From: Lachnospiraceae bacterium
Lineage (GTDB): Bacteria; Bacillota; Clostridia; Lachnospirales; Lachnospiraceae
Direction of reading: 5' to 3'
Length of the DNA stretch: 64,000 nucleotides
Assembly: GCA_017450065.1 (NCBI GenBank)
Contig: JAFSYI010000023.1
Coordinates: 1 to 64,000 of the forward strand
Every line of letters starts with the position of its first letter. Positions within the stretch are counted from its first letter, which is position 1. The notes under the pieces are model-generated. The model was not told the origin of the DNA. It was given only the letters and a program-made list of their open reading frames with translations, and made no database searches. Shown in pieces: positions 25,602-35,866 of the stretch. A program made the position numbers and the translations under genes.

Positions 25602-27914
25602 ATGGATAAGATGGAAGCCATAGGAAATGTGGTGTTGAATTATAAATATTACAGGGGAGAGGATCTTTATTCGGAGGGTGTGAGCGAGGATCTTCTTCTT
25701 CAGTATGTGACTGAGAACAAAGAAGCGGAGTATCCTCATGTCATACAGAATACAAGATCCTGGCCTGTTCTCTATCATCTGTCATCGGAAAGAGAGAATA
25801 TCTGCAGCTGGCTTCCGATAAAGAAAACAGACAGTGTTCTTGAAATAGGTTCCGGCTGCGGAGCGGTTACCGGCTGCCTGTCAAGACTTGCGGAAAGGGT
25901 GACCTGTATTGAGTTAAGCAGGAAACGAAGTACTATAAATGCGGTAAGACATAAGAATCTCAGCAATATAGAGATCATGGTCGGCAATTTTGAGGATATT
26001 GAACCCGAACTGACCGTAAAATATGATTATATAACTCTGATAGGTGTACTGGAATATGCAGGCAGTTACATTAATTCGGACGATCCGTATCATGATATCT
26101 TAAGAAGAGTAAGCAGACATCTCAATAAAGACGGAAAGCTGATAATAGCAATAGAGAACAGACTTGGCCTTAAGTATTTCGCAGGGTGTAAAGAAGATCA
26201 TACGGGACTGTTTTTTGAAGGTATAGAGGGCTATCCCGAAACATCCGGCGTAAGGACTTTTTCACGTAAAGAGCTTAAACAGCTGCTTAAGGAATGTGGG
26301 TATGCTGCAAGATTTTATTATCCGTATCCGGATTACAAGCTTCCGCATGCTGTTTATTCGGATGTGTGGCTGCCGGGTGTCGGTGAACTGAATACAAATA
26401 TCAGGAATTTTGATGCGGACAGGGTTGTGACGTTTGATGAAACGAAGGTGTTTGATTCCCTGATCAGAGAAGGCAGGTTTGCGGATTTTTCCAATTCATT
26501 CCTTGTGATGGCAACCGTGGATGAAATAAAAAGCACGGATGTTCTGCCCGTTTACGCCAAGTTTTCGGGAGAACGTGCAAGCTGTTACCGCATAGCAACG
26601 ATAATAGAAGCCGACGGAACGGGTAATAACAGGGCTGTATACAAACAGGCACTCAGTCTTGAAGCGAATGCCCATATAGACCGGATATTTGTCAATTATA
26701 CCGCATTGTCCGGACTCTATGACGGAACGGGTTTTGCGCCCAATGTATGTAAGAGAGCCGGAGACGGTGGCGATTACCCGGTAGCCGATAATGAGGATGA
26801 GGAAAGGATCGGCCGCGTGGCTTTTGAATTTCTGGAGGGTATTACTCTGGAAGCTTATCTTGACATTCTTGAGGAGAACGGCGGATATGAACGGATGCTT
26901 CTTCTCATGAAGCAGTATGAGGCAATGGTCTCTTCCATAAGCCGGGAACCGTTTTATAACAGTGAGGGCTTCAGAACGGTGTTTGGCGAGGATCTGGAAG
27001 ACGGGTATATGAGTCCGGCGGTTTCGGACATAGATCTGATATTCACAAATGTGGTTTTTGATAAGACAAAGAAGGAGAACGGTGAATGGACGGTTCTTGA
27101 CTATGAATGGACATTTAATTTCCCCGTTCCCTCAAAATTCGTTATATACAGGGCTTTGTTCTATTATATTGAAACACATAAAGGATCGAAATACTTAAGA
27201 TACATAAAAAAAAGAGGAATCGATCTGTATGCCGAATTTAAGATTTCGGAAGCCGAAAAGGAGATATTCAAAAGACTGGAGAAGCATTTCCAGGTGTATA
27301 TCATAAAAGGAGCTCCTTCGCTTGAGGTAATGCATGAGCTTATGTCTGTGCAGACAGTTGACATGAAGAAGGTGTTTGACAGGGAATTTGCTTTCAGAAA
27401 TATGCACAATCCCGAGATATTCTTCAGCAGTGACAGAACATTTACTGCGGATAAACGTATATATGAATTTGCGAATGTGAACGAACATGATATAGAGATA
27501 GATATCCATCTTAAGGATAATATGACTTCGGTACGTTTCGATCCGGTTGAGTTCAGATGCGTGGTCGTACTTAAGCAGATCGTGCTGATAAACGGGAACG
27601 GGATGGAAGAGCCTGTTGCGTCGGTTCTTATAAACGGTGTGGAAGGACCCGACAGGACGATTCTTTTTGATACCCGGGATCCGCAGATACATATTTACGA
27701 TCTGCCGGGGGGCGAAAAGAGGCTTCGTCTGAAGTACAGGGTTTCGGTGCCGGATGATGAAGTGTTTGCCGTTCTGAAAAAAATGTTTGATGAACGTTAT
27801 GAAGCGTCCGTCAGACATAACGCTTTTAAGGATAAGGTATTAAAGAAGCTTGAAAGAAATGAGAAAGAGGCAATACCTCAGGGACTGAGAAGAGTAACAG
27901 GGGGAGTGGTATGA
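25602..27914 (+). CDS. methyltransferase-kinase resembling chain-terminating WbdD
   Basis: 770 residues in three parts. Residues about 50-300 are a class I SAM methyltransferase (VLEIGSGCGAVTG near 79-91, then YDYITLIGVLEYAGSY). Residues about 330-540 look like an aminoglycoside-kinase-type fold: VYKQALSLEAN (possible ATP lysine, near 347), FEFLEGITLEAYLD (hinge), SDIDLIFTNVVFD (catalytic D with N, near 475-487) and VLDYEW (metal aspartate, near 499). A C-terminal beta-rich domain lies at about 620-735. A methyltransferase followed by a kinase is the arrangement of WbdD, which caps O-antigen ends with methylphosphate. Assignment is by architecture and neighbours. The stop overlaps the next ATG. 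Confidence 0.6.
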   Translation: MDKMEAIGNVVLNYKYYRGEDLYSEGVSEDLLLQYVTENKEAEYPHVIQNTRSWPVLYHLSSERENICSWLPIKKTDSVLEIGSGCGAVTGCLSRLAERVTCIELSRKRSTINAVRHKNLSNIEIMVGNFEDIEPELTVKYDYITLIGVLEYAGSYINSDDPYHDILRRVSRHLNKDGKLIIAIENRLGLKYFAGCKEDHTGLFFEGIEGYPETSGVRTFSRKELKQLLKECGYAARFYYPYPDYKLPHAVYSDVWLPGVGELNTNIRNFDADRVVTFDETKVFDSLIREGRFADFSNSFLVMATVDEIKSTDVLPVYAKFSGERASCYRIATIIEADGTGNNRAVYKQALSLEANAHIDRIFVNYTALSGLYDGTGFAPNVCKRAGDGGDYPVADNEDEERIGRVAFEFLEGITLEAYLDILEENGGYERMLLLMKQYEAMVSSISREPFYNSEGFRTVFGEDLEDGYMSPAVSDIDLIFTNVVFDKTKKENGEWTVLDYEWTFNFPVPSKFVIYRALFYYIETHKGSKYLRYIKKRGIDLYAEFKISEAEKEIFKRLEKHFQVYIIKGAPSLEVMHELMSVQTVDMKKVFDREFAFRNMHNPEIFFSSDRTFTADKRIYEFANVNEHDIEIDIHLKDNMTSVRFDPVEFRCVVVLKQIVLINGNGMEEPVASVLINGVEGPDRTILFDTRDPQIHIYDLPGGEKRLRLKYRVSVPDDEVFAVLKKMFDERYEASVRHNAFKDKVLKKLERNEKEAIPQGLRRVTGGVV

Positions 27915-30076
27915 GTATTTTTGATAAAAAAAGACTTACGGAAGAATACTCTGAGGAAATAAGGAAACAGACGGATCCTTACGGGTATTTTTGTCGCAAC
28001 GAAGCTGTTAAAAGAGGGGAAGGGCATGAGTCCTTTAACCCTTCTTTTTGCGTTATAAAGGATCTGGCGGGTCTTGTTTTTCCCGGACAGGGTGGAGAAG
28101 GCGGTGCTCCCGCTGAAGGAAAGAGTCATATTCTCCTTACCGATGAGAACAGCGAATTTGAACTGTTGCAAATAGAAGATGACCTTAAGAATAATGCGGA
28201 TGCCGACATTATATACTGGGATGAGGACAGGATACTTGAAGGAAAGAGGCATGCTCCTTTTTTCAAGCCCGACTGGTCACCGGATACACTGCTTAACTGT
28301 AACTATATAGGAGATACATTTCTTATAAAAACAGAACTGGCGCTTAAGGCTGCCGAAGCCGCACGCAGTGACGGCGACGGAAGCGGCCCCGCAGGCCTTT
28401 CATATAACGAGAGCGAGTTAAGATACGATTTTCTTTTAAGAGCAACAGAGCTTGCGGCCACTGTAAAGCATATTCCGGTCATAGTAAAGCATATTGCGGA
28501 TGAAACGGCATCCGAAGAAGAGATATATGCAGAATATACGTGGCAGAATCAGTCGCAGAAATATATTAAGATCCGTAATGATGCCCTTAAGAGAAGAGGA
28601 TACGGAATCTATTATGAAAAGGTTTTCGAAAGGAAAGATAACAGCGTTATTAATAACAATGCTATCAATAACATTGTTATTAAAACAATGAACAGCCGTA
28701 TGAGCCTTTCGGTAATAATACCTTCAAAGGATCACAGCGATATACTTAAGGCCTGTCTGGAGAGTATAAAAAGAAATTATGCATACGGTTCCGACAGACT
28801 GCTTGAGATCATCATTGTGGATAACGGGAGCAGCAGCGCCGAGGGTCTGAAAACAGAGGATTATCTGAGAGGATATCCGCGGGAGATCCCAGTTAAATAT
28901 ATCTATAAAAAGATGGACTTCAATTATTCCGTCATGTGTAATATGGGAGCGGAGCAGGCGCAGGGTGAATATCTGCTGTTTCTGAATGATGACATAGAGC
29001 TGACGGACGACAATACTCTTGAGAGAATGTATGCCTATGCATCACTGGAGCATACGGGAGCCGTGGGTGCCAAGCTGTATTATCCGGGCGATACCGTGAT
29101 CCAGCATACGGGAATCACAGTGGATCCGGACTGCGGACCTACACATAAGCTTGCCACATATTCGGACGATAAACCGTACTACTACGGAAGGAATGTGTTT
29201 AATCTGAATATTCTTGCCGTGACAGGGGCCTGCCTTATGGTGAGCCGTGAAAAGTACTTTAAATGTGGCGGTTTTAATGATAAAATGAGTATTGGTTATA
29301 ATGATGTGGAGCTGTGCGTAAGACTGTATGAAAACGGGTATTTTAATATTATCCTGAATGAGTGCATTCTGTTCCATCATGAGTCTCTGTCAAGAGGTAT
29401 GGATCATGTGGATGACGCAAAGTATAAGCGTCTTAAGGATGAACGTCAGCTTCTTTATGATCTTCATCCCTGGATAAGGCAGAAGGGAGATCCGTTTTAT
29501 TCCGTTAATCTTATTCCGGATACACTCGATTATTCGGTTGCGGTGATGCCGGAGTATTCTGTGAGGGCATCAAGGAGCAGGCTCCTTAATGATAATAAGC
29601 TTGCGGACAGAGTGACCGCAATGGTACAGTCGGATGCCGGGTCGGCCACGCAGGAAGAGGTGCCGGGAAAACGTAAGGCAGGTAATAAGAGGGTGCATTT
29701 CAATATCGAAAGAACCGGTTCATTCCGAGGAATAATGAAGGATGAAGAGGACTATTATCAGATAGAGGGATGGGCAATACTCAATAAAAGAGATAACGCC
29801 TTATATACTACGGAACTGGCTCTGATATCTTCCTCCGGTGAATGCAGGATATTCGACACATTTAAGCGCAGCCGTGAGGATGTGGCTGTAGTGTTTGTGA
29901 ATGAAAAGAACCTGTTCCTGACCGGGTTTGTCTGCAAGATACCTGTAAGTCTTCTGGACAAAGAGGATACATACAGGATCGCCGTGATAAAGAGATCCGG
30001 TCTTACCGGACGTAAATATATAGGATTGGGAGACTATTATGAACCTGCAAGGGGATACAGAGCTAAAGAAGGGTGA
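27911..30076 (+). CDS. GT2 glycosyltransferase with degenerate N-terminal GT half and C-terminal beta domain
   Basis: 721 residues. The central GT-A domain (about 263-510) starts LSVIIPSKDHSDILKACLES and has the DXD-like LFLNDDIEL (about 356-364) and the acceptor-side GYNDVELCVRLYENGY. The N-terminal 230 residues contain only the second half of another GT2 domain (YWDEDRILEGKRHAPFFKPDW is similar to the matching part of the neighbouring two-domain transferases), without its nucleotide-binding half. Residues about 593-715 form an extra beta domain (YYQIEGWAILNKRDNALY). It probably adds one residue type of the exported glycan. It overlaps the preceding gene by four bases. Confidence 0.8.
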   Translation: MSIFDKKRLTEEYSEEIRKQTDPYGYFCRNEAVKRGEGHESFNPSFCVIKDLAGLVFPGQGGEGGAPAEGKSHILLTDENSEFELLQIEDDLKNNADADIIYWDEDRILEGKRHAPFFKPDWSPDTLLNCNYIGDTFLIKTELALKAAEAARSDGDGSGPAGLSYNESELRYDFLLRATELAATVKHIPVIVKHIADETASEEEIYAEYTWQNQSQKYIKIRNDALKRRGYGIYYEKVFERKDNSVINNNAINNIVIKTMNSRMSLSVIIPSKDHSDILKACLESIKRNYAYGSDRLLEIIIVDNGSSSAEGLKTEDYLRGYPREIPVKYIYKKMDFNYSVMCNMGAEQAQGEYLLFLNDDIELTDDNTLERMYAYASLEHTGAVGAKLYYPGDTVIQHTGITVDPDCGPTHKLATYSDDKPYYYGRNVFNLNILAVTGACLMVSREKYFKCGGFNDKMSIGYNDVELCVRLYENGYFNIILNECILFHHESLSRGMDHVDDAKYKRLKDERQLLYDLHPWIRQKGDPFYSVNLIPDTLDYSVAVMPEYSVRASRSRLLNDNKLADRVTAMVQSDAGSATQEEVPGKRKAGNKRVHFNIERTGSFRGIMKDEEDYYQIEGWAILNKRDNALYTTELALISSSGECRIFDTFKRSREDVAVVFVNEKNLFLTGFVCKIPVSLLDKEDTYRIAVIKRSGLTGRKYIGLGDYYEPARGYRAKEG

Positions 30077-32108
30077 GTATTATAAAGAGCTGTATGAGAA
30101 GGAGCTTAAGAAGAACGGGGAACTGACCGCAAGGCTCGTGGATATTGAAGCAGAGAATGCAGACCTTAATTATAAGCTTGACAAGATCAGAAAGAGTAAG
30201 CTGTGGAGAAGCATATATCCCTTCAGACTTGCATATTCACATTTGAGGAATCTTATAACCAGGATACGGCGATACGGGAACATCAGGAATCTGACAGCCA
30301 AGATAAGATCAAAAAGGATCGAACGGGCGGCATATAAAAGCTACGGTACACTCAGCATGCCGGATGAAGAAACACGTAAAAAGCAGAGTGAGACCGTATT
30401 TGAAACAAAGATCACATTCAGCATTCTTGTGCCTCTATACAATACACCGAAGAATTTCCTGACACAGATGATAGATTCGGTCGTAGCCCAGACCTACAAA
30501 GGATGGGAGCTGTGCCTTGCAGACGGTTCCGATGACGGGCATAAGGAAGTGGGCGATATCTGCCGTGAGTATGCCGAAAAAGATAAGCGGATCAAATATA
30601 AGAAGCTTGAAAAAAATCTCGGAATATCGGGAAATACAAATAAATGTCTTGAAATGGCGACAGGCGAATATATAGCGCTGTTTGATCATGATGATCTGCT
30701 GCATCCGTGTGCGCTTTACGAATATATGAAGGTGATCGATTCCCACGGGGAAGGCTCTGTGGGCCGGGCAGATTACATTTATTGTGATGAGACTACGTTT
30801 CAGGGCGACAGTATTGACAATATGATCACGCTGCACTTTAAACCGGATTTCGCGATAGATAATCTGAGGGCAAATAATTATATCTGTCATTTCTCGGCTT
30901 TTTCACGTGAGCTTATTGACAGTACAGGTTTATTCCGTTCCGAGTTTGACGGTTCACAGGATCATGACCTTATTCTGAGGCTGACACATAATGCAAAGAA
31001 TATAGTCCATGTTCCCAGGATACTGTATTACTGGAGATCGCATGCGGGTTCAGTGGCATCGGACATTAACGCAAAAACCTACGCGATCGACGCGGCAAAG
31101 GGTGCGGTGGCGGCTCATCTTACCCAGTGCGGATTTAAGGATTTTAAGATCGAGAGCTCAAGAGCTTTTGAGACAATATTCAGGATAAGATACAGTCTGA
31201 CGGCGAGGCCTCCTGTTTCGATACTCATTCCCAACAGGGATCATGTACCGGATCTCAGGAGATGTATCGATTCGATTACGGGAAAAACCTCATATGAGAA
31301 TTATGAGATTATTGTAATAGAGAATAACAGTACCGATAGTGGGACATTTGATTATTATGAGACAATAAAGAAGCATCCGCAGATCAGGGTAGTTGACTAT
31401 ACATCCGCGCAGAAGGCCGGTGGAGAACAGGGTGCCGGTACCGGTTTTAATTATTCGCGTATCAATAATTTCGGAGAGAAGTATGCCGAAGGTGAGTACC
31501 TTATCCTCCTTAACAATGATACGGAGGTCGTGACAAGAACCTGGATCGAGGAGATGCTCATGTATGCGCAGCGCCCGGATGTCGGAGCCGTGGGCTGTAT
31601 GCTTTATTATGATGACTATTCAATACAGCATGCAGGTATTGTATTGGGGCTCGGGGCACACAGGACAGCCGGTCATTCCCATTACCGGATGAGCAAGGAT
31701 AATCTGGGATATATGGGCCGCCTGTGTTATGCGCAGAATGTTTCGGCTGTAACCGGAGCATGTCTTATGACCTCGAAGGCTGATTATGAATCGGTCGGAG
31801 GACTTAATGAGGATCTTGCAGTTGCGCTGAATGACGTGGATTACTGTCTTAAGCTCCGGAGGAAGGGGTTGCTTAATGTATTTACCCCTTATGCCGAGCT
31901 GTTTCATTATGAATCGAAATCAAGGGGGATGGATGTCACGGATGCTGCGGATAAGGAGCATGCGGAACGCTACAACAGGGAATGTGAGCTGTTTAAAAGT
32001 ATCTGGAAGGAAGAGCTTGAAAAGGGCGACCCTTATTTCAATCCCAACTTCTCTCTTGACTACAGTAATTTTGTGTTAAAGGGAGATCCCAAGTCAATGG
32101 TTGATTAA
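30039..32108 (+). CDS. two-domain GT2 glycosyltransferase
   Basis: 689 residues: an N-terminal coiled-coil-like region (1-55), GT2 domain A from about 127 (FSILVPLYNTPKNFLTQM, LFDHDDLL near 213-220) and GT2 domain B from about 394 (VSILIPNRDHVPDLRRCID, LLNNDTEV near 490-497, GLNEDLAVALNDVDYCL). Both domains keep the aspartate motifs, so it may form two different linkages, as in bifunctional rhamnan/mannan polymerases. It starts at ATG 30039 inside the preceding gene (38-base overlap, different frame) with GGGAG upstream. Confidence 0.85.
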   Translation: MNLQGDTELKKGEYYKELYEKELKKNGELTARLVDIEAENADLNYKLDKIRKSKLWRSIYPFRLAYSHLRNLITRIRRYGNIRNLTAKIRSKRIERAAYKSYGTLSMPDEETRKKQSETVFETKITFSILVPLYNTPKNFLTQMIDSVVAQTYKGWELCLADGSDDGHKEVGDICREYAEKDKRIKYKKLEKNLGISGNTNKCLEMATGEYIALFDHDDLLHPCALYEYMKVIDSHGEGSVGRADYIYCDETTFQGDSIDNMITLHFKPDFAIDNLRANNYICHFSAFSRELIDSTGLFRSEFDGSQDHDLILRLTHNAKNIVHVPRILYYWRSHAGSVASDINAKTYAIDAAKGAVAAHLTQCGFKDFKIESSRAFETIFRIRYSLTARPPVSILIPNRDHVPDLRRCIDSITGKTSYENYEIIVIENNSTDSGTFDYYETIKKHPQIRVVDYTSAQKAGGEQGAGTGFNYSRINNFGEKYAEGEYLILLNNDTEVVTRTWIEEMLMYAQRPDVGAVGCMLYYDDYSIQHAGIVLGLGAHRTAGHSHYRMSKDNLGYMGRLCYAQNVSAVTGACLMTSKADYESVGGLNEDLAVALNDVDYCLKLRRKGLLNVFTPYAELFHYESKSRGMDVTDAADKEHAERYNRECELFKSIWKEELEKGDPYFNPNFSLDYSNFVLKGDPKSMVD

Positions 32109-32154
32109 ATACCTGAAAAGGGATAAAAGGAAACATAAAAAAGGAGGTATGAAC

Positions 32155-33885
32155 ATGGGTTACAAGGAGCAGTACAAATACTGGAAAGAGGATGCATACT
32201 TTGATGATGCCACCAAAGCGGAGCTTGCTGCGATCGAGGGCAACGATGCGGAGATCGAAGACAGGTTCTATAAGGATCTTGAATTCGGTACCGGCGGATT
32301 AAGGGGTGTTATCGGTGCCGGAACGAACAGGATGAACATTTATACCGTAAGAAGGGCTACCCAGGGTCTTGCCAACTATATCATTAAGCAGGGTGATCAG
32401 GCAAAGGCGAAGGGTGTTGCCATTTCATATGATTCAAGGCGGATGTCACCGGAGTTCGCGGATGAAGCGGCTCTGTGTCTTAATGCCAACGGCATAAAGG
32501 CATATGTTTTTACATCGCTGCGTCCCACACCTGTTCTTTCTTATGCTGTCAGGAAGCTTGGCTGCACGGCGGGAATCATGGTAACGGCCAGCCATAATCC
32601 TCCGGAGTATAACGGATATAAGGCTTACTGGGAGGATGGTGCTCAGATAACATCTCCCAGAGACGTAGATATCATTAATGAGGTTAAGGCAGTTACCAAT
32701 TATAATGACTGCAGGACAATGGATAAGGATGAGGCTGTAAAGCAGGGTCTGTATAATCCCATTGATAAGGATATTGACGATCCGTACATGGAGGAGCTTA
32801 AGAAGCAGATAATCCATCCCGATGTTATAAAGGCAATGGCGGATGATATCAAGATCGTTTACACTCCTTTCCACGGAACCGGAAACATACCCGTAAGACG
32901 TATTCTGTCTGAGCTTGGCTTTAAGCAGGTATACGTAGTTCCCGAGCAGGAGCTTCCCGATCCTGACTTTACCACTCTTGAATATCCCAATCCGGAGGAT
33001 CCGAAGGCATTTGAGCTTGCTCTTAAGCTTGCGAAGGAGAAGGATGCGGATATCGTACTCGCAACGGATCCCGATGCGGACAGACTGGGAATATATGCCA
33101 AGGATACGGCATCGGGTGAGTATATTCCGTTCACCGGAAATATGTCGGGAATGCTTATAGCGGAATATATCTTAAGGGAACGAAGCGCAAACGGAACAAT
33201 GCCTGAAAATCCTGCTCTTGTTAAGACCATTGTTACGACCAACCTTGCAGATCCTATGTGTGAGGCTTACAAGGTTAAGCTGATCGAGGTACTTACAGGC
33301 TTTAAGTATATCGGTGAGCAGATCAAGTGGTTTGAAGAGAACAATACATATAATTACGTATTTGGTCTTGAAGAAAGTTATGGCTGTCTTGCCGGAACCC
33401 ATGCAAGGGATAAGGATGCCATTGTTGCGGTCATGTGCCTGTGTGAGGTTGCCGCATACTGCAAGAGCAAGGGAATAACCGTTTGGGATCAGATGATCAA
33501 TATTTATAAGCAGTACGGTTTCTTTAAAGAGGGCATTCATACACTTACGATGAAGGGTATAGAGGGCGCTCAGGAAATACAGAACATAATGGACAGACTG
33601 CGTAATGATCCGCCTAAGGAATTTGCTTCGCTTAAGGTACTTAAGTTCAGGGATTATAAGAAGAACGTTATTATAGATATGGCTTCGGGAGAGAAGAGCG
33701 AGACCGGACTGCCGGAGTCCAACGTACTCTACTTTGAGCTTGAGAATAACTCATGGTGCTGCGCAAGACCGTCAGGTACCGAGCCCAAGATCAAGTTCTA
33801 CATGGGTATTAAGGGTGACAGTCTTGAGGATGCGGATAAGAAGCTCGAGGAATTAAAAGAAGCCGTGATCGCAAGGATAAAATAA
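32155..33885 (+). CDS. phosphoglucomutase/phosphomannomutase
   Basis: 576-residue alpha-D-phosphohexomutase. The phosphoserine loop TASHNPPEYNG has the catalytic Ser at about 146; the Mg site is DPDADRLG (about 305-312); the sugar loop is GLEESYGC and the phosphate loop RPSGTEPK (about 538-545). It interconverts glucose 6- and 1-phosphate, supplying RmlA and UDP-sugar synthesis. The length matches the Firmicutes PgcA group. ATG 32155 is chosen over ATG 32149 because AGGAGG (32142-32147) is then seven bases away. It sits within the glycan cluster. Confidence 0.93.
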   Translation: MGYKEQYKYWKEDAYFDDATKAELAAIEGNDAEIEDRFYKDLEFGTGGLRGVIGAGTNRMNIYTVRRATQGLANYIIKQGDQAKAKGVAISYDSRRMSPEFADEAALCLNANGIKAYVFTSLRPTPVLSYAVRKLGCTAGIMVTASHNPPEYNGYKAYWEDGAQITSPRDVDIINEVKAVTNYNDCRTMDKDEAVKQGLYNPIDKDIDDPYMEELKKQIIHPDVIKAMADDIKIVYTPFHGTGNIPVRRILSELGFKQVYVVPEQELPDPDFTTLEYPNPEDPKAFELALKLAKEKDADIVLATDPDADRLGIYAKDTASGEYIPFTGNMSGMLIAEYILRERSANGTMPENPALVKTIVTTNLADPMCEAYKVKLIEVLTGFKYIGEQIKWFEENNTYNYVFGLEESYGCLAGTHARDKDAIVAVMCLCEVAAYCKSKGITVWDQMINIYKQYGFFKEGIHTLTMKGIEGAQEIQNIMDRLRNDPPKEFASLKVLKFRDYKKNVIIDMASGEKSETGLPESNVLYFELENNSWCCARPSGTEPKIKFYMGIKGDSLEDADKKLEELKEAVIARIK

Positions 33886-33940
33886 GGCTGGGGTCAGCGT
33901 ACCGTAAAGCCTGAAAGAAACAGACGGAAATGACCGGATA

Positions 33941-35110
33941 ATGAAAGATTTTATGAGTAGCCTGTGGGGCAATAAGGGTGTAAGGATCACCGTTATTGCT
34001 CTGCTGGCGGCTATGGCTGCAGTCTCGCTGATACAGGGTATAAGAAACGCTGCGGAGTTTTCACAGGATTTTCAGTGGGATGCGGTCAAAGCATTTACAA
34101 TGCGAATAAATCCATATGACGAATCACTGCATCCAAGCGGTATTCTGGATGCATACGGATTCGAGGATGTTTACCTTCAGATGGAAGCCAACCAGTTTCC
34201 ATCCCTTTTGATGCTCTTAATTCCTTATACATTTTTCGCGCCGCTTACTGCGAGATATGGATGGATAGCATCTAACCTTGTTTTTACGGCAGGTATAGTT
34301 ATTTTACTCGGAAAGACATTCCTTAAGACGGCCCGGAAAGATGTTTTTGCGGCGTTTATGCTGCTTATGATCGCGGGAACCCCGTACAGGAACCAGCTCG
34401 GTGTCGGACAGCATTCGCTTTTTGCGTTCTTCTTCTTTCTGCTGGCTGTATGGTTTGATGAAAGGGAGGACAGAAGGATTTCATTTACCGGAACTGTTGT
34501 ATGTCTCTTCATCTGTTACTTTAAGTATACGCTTACCGTTCCGTTATGTCTGTATTTTATCTACAGAAGGAGATATGCAAAGATAGCGGTATCCGTTATC
34601 CTGCATGTGATACTGACAGTGTTTTCCGCATGGTGGCTGGGTGACAGCCTGATCAACATGATCGTCAAACCTCTTAAGGTCTCGGGAGCTCTGGCAGGTG
34701 AAGGATGTCTTGACTTTGGTGTGATTTTTAACGGGTCCAAAGCAGCTTACGCAGCGGCTTTTGCCGTTATGGCCGTGCTGTTTGTACTGGCTCTGAGACT
34801 TGAAGAGAACAGGGGATCCGATTATATAAGTGTATTGACGCTGTGGTCGCTTATAATAACCTATCACAGGATATATGATTTTTTCATTATCGTTATTGTA
34901 CTTGCTTTCTTTCTTGCAAAGGAAAGGAGTATATATTATAAGGCAGGCTACGGAGCCGTGCTGGCCGCAGTGTTCTTCATACTCAGGATATTTTCCGAAT
35001 CTCCGGGTTCAAAGCTGGTGACGGGTATCCTGTATTATGCATTTACCCTGGCGGTCACGGTGACGGTTTTCAGGGAAGATATAAAAAAGACTGAACAGTT
35101 ACGTAAATAA
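33941..35110 (+). CDS. GT87-like membrane glycosyltransferase
   Basis: 389 residues with about nine membrane helices. The order of landmarks (DFQWDAVKAFTMRINPYDES in the first outer loop, NQFPSLLMLLIPYTFF, GTPYRNQLGVGQHSLFAFF) matches the GT87/DUF2029 family, polyprenyl-phosphate-dependent mannosyl- or arabinosyltransferases of the GT-C fold. Donor unknown. A DPM-like GT2 and a GtrA protein follow at once, a grouping that usually makes and uses a polyprenyl-linked sugar for side-branch decoration. Confidence 0.75.
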   Translation: MKDFMSSLWGNKGVRITVIALLAAMAAVSLIQGIRNAAEFSQDFQWDAVKAFTMRINPYDESLHPSGILDAYGFEDVYLQMEANQFPSLLMLLIPYTFFAPLTARYGWIASNLVFTAGIVILLGKTFLKTARKDVFAAFMLLMIAGTPYRNQLGVGQHSLFAFFFFLLAVWFDEREDRRISFTGTVVCLFICYFKYTLTVPLCLYFIYRRRYAKIAVSVILHVILTVFSAWWLGDSLINMIVKPLKVSGALAGEGCLDFGVIFNGSKAAYAAAFAVMAVLFVLALRLEENRGSDYISVLTLWSLIITYHRIYDFFIIVIVLAFFLAKERSIYYKAGYGAVLAAVFFILRIFSESPGSKLVTGILYYAFTLAVTVTVFREDIKKTEQLRK

Positions 35111-35119
35111 AGGTGTGGT

Positions 35120-35839
35120 ATGAATGATAACGGAGGGGACAGGCTCTACATAGTCATCCCGGCATACAATGAAGAAGAAAACATAAGACAGGTTATAGCC
35201 GACTGGTATCCTGTTGTTGACAATAAAAGCGGAGACAGCAGGCTTGTTGTGGTAAATGACGGAAGTAAGGACAATACCCTGAAGGTGCTTAAGGATCTTC
35301 AGGCGAATCACCCGAAGCTTGTCGTACTTGATAAGGAGAACGGGGGACATGGCTCGACGATCCTTTTCGGATACAGATATGCCCTTGAACAGGGAGCCGA
35401 TTATGTGTTCCAGACCGATTCGGACGGTCAGACCTTCGCTTCCGAGTTTGGTGCCTTCTGGGATGAAAGAAACCGTTATGACATGCTTATAGGATTCCGC
35501 AGTCACAGGGAAGACGGACTGTCACGCATAATAGTGACCAAGATACTTAAGATTGTCATAAGACTGTGTTTCCACGTCAGTGTTACCGACGCAAATACTC
35601 CGTACAGGCTGATGAGAGCATCGGTACTGAATGAAGAAATAGAGATGGTACCAAAGGACTTTTTCTTATCAAATGTCCTTATCACGGTACTCTTTACCAA
35701 GCATCTTCGCAGGATAAAGTATATCCCGATAACCTTCAGACCCAGACAGGGCGGGGTTAATTCCATAAATCTCAAGAGGATATTCAGGATAGGGAAGCAG
35801 TCACTGAGGGATTTCAGGGAGTTAAACAGAAGGATATGA
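35120..35839 (+). CDS. GT2 glycosyltransferase, polyprenyl-phosphate sugar synthase-like
   Basis: 239 residues, a single GT-A domain: LYIVIPAYNEEENIRQVI, VVNDGSKDNTL, and the metal-binding FQTDSDGQ. It resembles DPM/GtrB-type enzymes that transfer a sugar from a nucleotide to undecaprenyl phosphate, but has no C-terminal membrane helices; the final part (ITFRPRQGGVNSINLKRI) is the membrane-proximal segment of this family. With the adjacent GT87 and GtrA genes it would supply the lipid-linked donor (inference). Confidence 0.85.
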   Translation: MNDNGGDRLYIVIPAYNEEENIRQVIADWYPVVDNKSGDSRLVVVNDGSKDNTLKVLKDLQANHPKLVVLDKENGGHGSTILFGYRYALEQGADYVFQTDSDGQTFASEFGAFWDERNRYDMLIGFRSHREDGLSRIIVTKILKIVIRLCFHVSVTDANTPYRLMRASVLNEEIEMVPKDFFLSNVLITVLFTKHLRRIKYIPITFRPRQGGVNSINLKRIFRIGKQSLRDFRELNRRI

Positions 35840-35866
35840 TTTACGGGGAAAAAGGGGACCGGGTAA

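Noticed and set aside
30039-30076. frameshift joining two glycosyltransferase genes
   Set aside because: The 38-base overlap is between two complete frames; the downstream protein has its own ribosome site and a coherent coiled-coil start.
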